A stretch of 45,265 bases of DNA. It comes from a virus. The stretch's first letter is position 1, and each line of letters starts with the position of its first letter. This document shows, piece after piece, positions 44,810 to 45,265 of this stretch. The notes below the pieces were generated by a model that was given only the letters and a program-made list of their open reading frames with translations, was not told the origin of the DNA and did no database searches. Made by a program: the position numbers and the translations under genes. The DNA is taken from positions 1 through 45,265 of IMG/VR virus record IMGVR_UViG_3300031521_000118; one strand, written 5' to 3'.

Positions 44810-45265
44810 ATGAAATATATTAAAAGTTTTGAAAAACTAAAAGAAGATCCTTTTATAGCTGCTGCTAGAAAAGGTAGCTCTACAGCTATTCAAAAAATGA
44901 TAAAAGATTCAAATATAAATATAAATGTAAAAAGTAGTGATGGTAGAACTGCATTAATGAATGCTACATTAAATAACTTTATAACCGTTGTTAAGACATT
45001 AATTACAGCTGGCGCTAATATCAATCTTAGTGATAATGATGGTAGAACTGCCTTAATGATGGCATCAACAAAATCAATTAGAGATATATTATTAAATTCT
45101 GGTGCTAACGTTAATAAAAAAAGTAGTAATGGTAAAAATGTTGCAATGGAAGATTTATCTTATAGTACAAGGATAGATAAATATATTGAAGATCTTAATA
45201 AATATTTAGAATATGGTTTAGATTTAGATGCTGAGGATGATAGTGGTAAAAACTTATATGATATA
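44810..45265 (+). CDS. TAG A ankyrin-repeat protein, C-terminus outside window
   Basis: ATG 44810-44812. MKYIKSFEKLKEDPFIAAAR, then well-formed repeats: INVKSSDGRTALMNATLNNF, ITAGANINLSDNDGRTALMM, LNSGANVNKKSSNGKNVAME, GLDLDAEDDSGKNLYD (about residues 38-152). Open to the end of the window. The seventh ankyrin member seen. Confidence 0.88.
   Translation, partial: MKYIKSFEKLKEDPFIAAARKGSSTAIQKMIKDSNININVKSSDGRTALMNATLNNFITVVKTLITAGANINLSDNDGRTALMMASTKSIRDILLNSGANVNKKSSNGKNVAMEDLSYSTRIDKYIEDLNKYLEYGLDLDAEDDSGKNLYDI

Noticed and set aside
1-45265. Full reassignment of TAG to an amino acid across the genome
   Set aside because: TAG ends 10589-10918 exactly after KYNI, where paralogues stop, and no other gene in the window shows an internal TAG. 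Partial readthrough fits better.
1-45265. TGA as a sense codon (two internal TGAs at 3043 and 30939)
   Set aside because: Most array genes use TGA as their coupled stop; reassignment would fuse nearly all frames into nonsense.

Overview
This looks like part of a large, very AT-rich tailed-phage genome infecting a Bacteroidetes host. Five things point there: dense overlapping small ORFs; T4-like / jumbo-phage accessory genes (MazG-like, NadD, thioredoxin, a MoxR-VWA pair, GIY-YIG endonucleases); a suppressor-type tRNA; no Shine-Dalgarno pattern; and host-like promoters of the Bacteroidetes form TTTG-N19/20-TAnnTTTG (best at 26534-26565, 30229-30259 and 32438-32469).

Two labels are used throughout. 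TAG A means a start of the form MK[YH][ILV]K-x-[FY]E plus a final KYN[LIM]. TAG B means a basic tail [RK]-x-K-[LI]-x-x-[LI] in the last 10-20 residues and no N-terminal tag.

Layout. (1) 1-14.6 kb, minus strand: an array of about 35 small TAG A genes, mostly joined by 4-bp ATGA overlaps. Most encode predicted small SH3/KOW-like beta-barrels ('VGDYV' motif) or ankyrin repeats, with a HAD-like protein, a methyltransferase and a membrane protein among them. A plus-strand GIY-YIG endonuclease gene (12601-13500) interrupts the array. (2) 14.6-38.4 kb, minus strand: tightly packed, probably early/middle genes driven by host-type promoters. About 20 carry TAG B. Recognisable genes are two MazG-like proteins, a HExxH metallopeptidase, a radical SAM enzyme, NadD, a nucleotidyltransferase, an ATP-grasp protein and a PTH2-like peptidyl-tRNA hydrolase. 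A plus-strand island (19984-21681) of four TAG A genes sits inside this block. (3) 38.6-45.3 kb, mostly plus strand: a second GIY-YIG gene, thioredoxin (minus), the MoxR ATPase and VWA metallopeptidase pair, then a new run of TAG A genes leaving the window.

Two promoter classes track the gene classes. TAG A genes and the MoxR/VWA pair follow a T-rich TATATATA element resembling a T4 late promoter. This element often abuts the ATG and is often fused to the T-run of an upstream terminator. TAG B genes follow the host-type element.

The two most exciting points are these. First, the tRNA at 27241-27311 has a CUA (amber-reading) anticodon, and the PTH2-like gene just upstream in the same unit has an in-frame TAG exactly where the conserved PTH2 C-terminal part begins. 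This suggests a small self-contained amber-recoding module. Second, the TAG A array looks like a large arsenal of short, terminally tagged proteins with high turnover (two nonsense-interrupted and one frameshifted member). It could be virion-packaged cargo, but that is inference.
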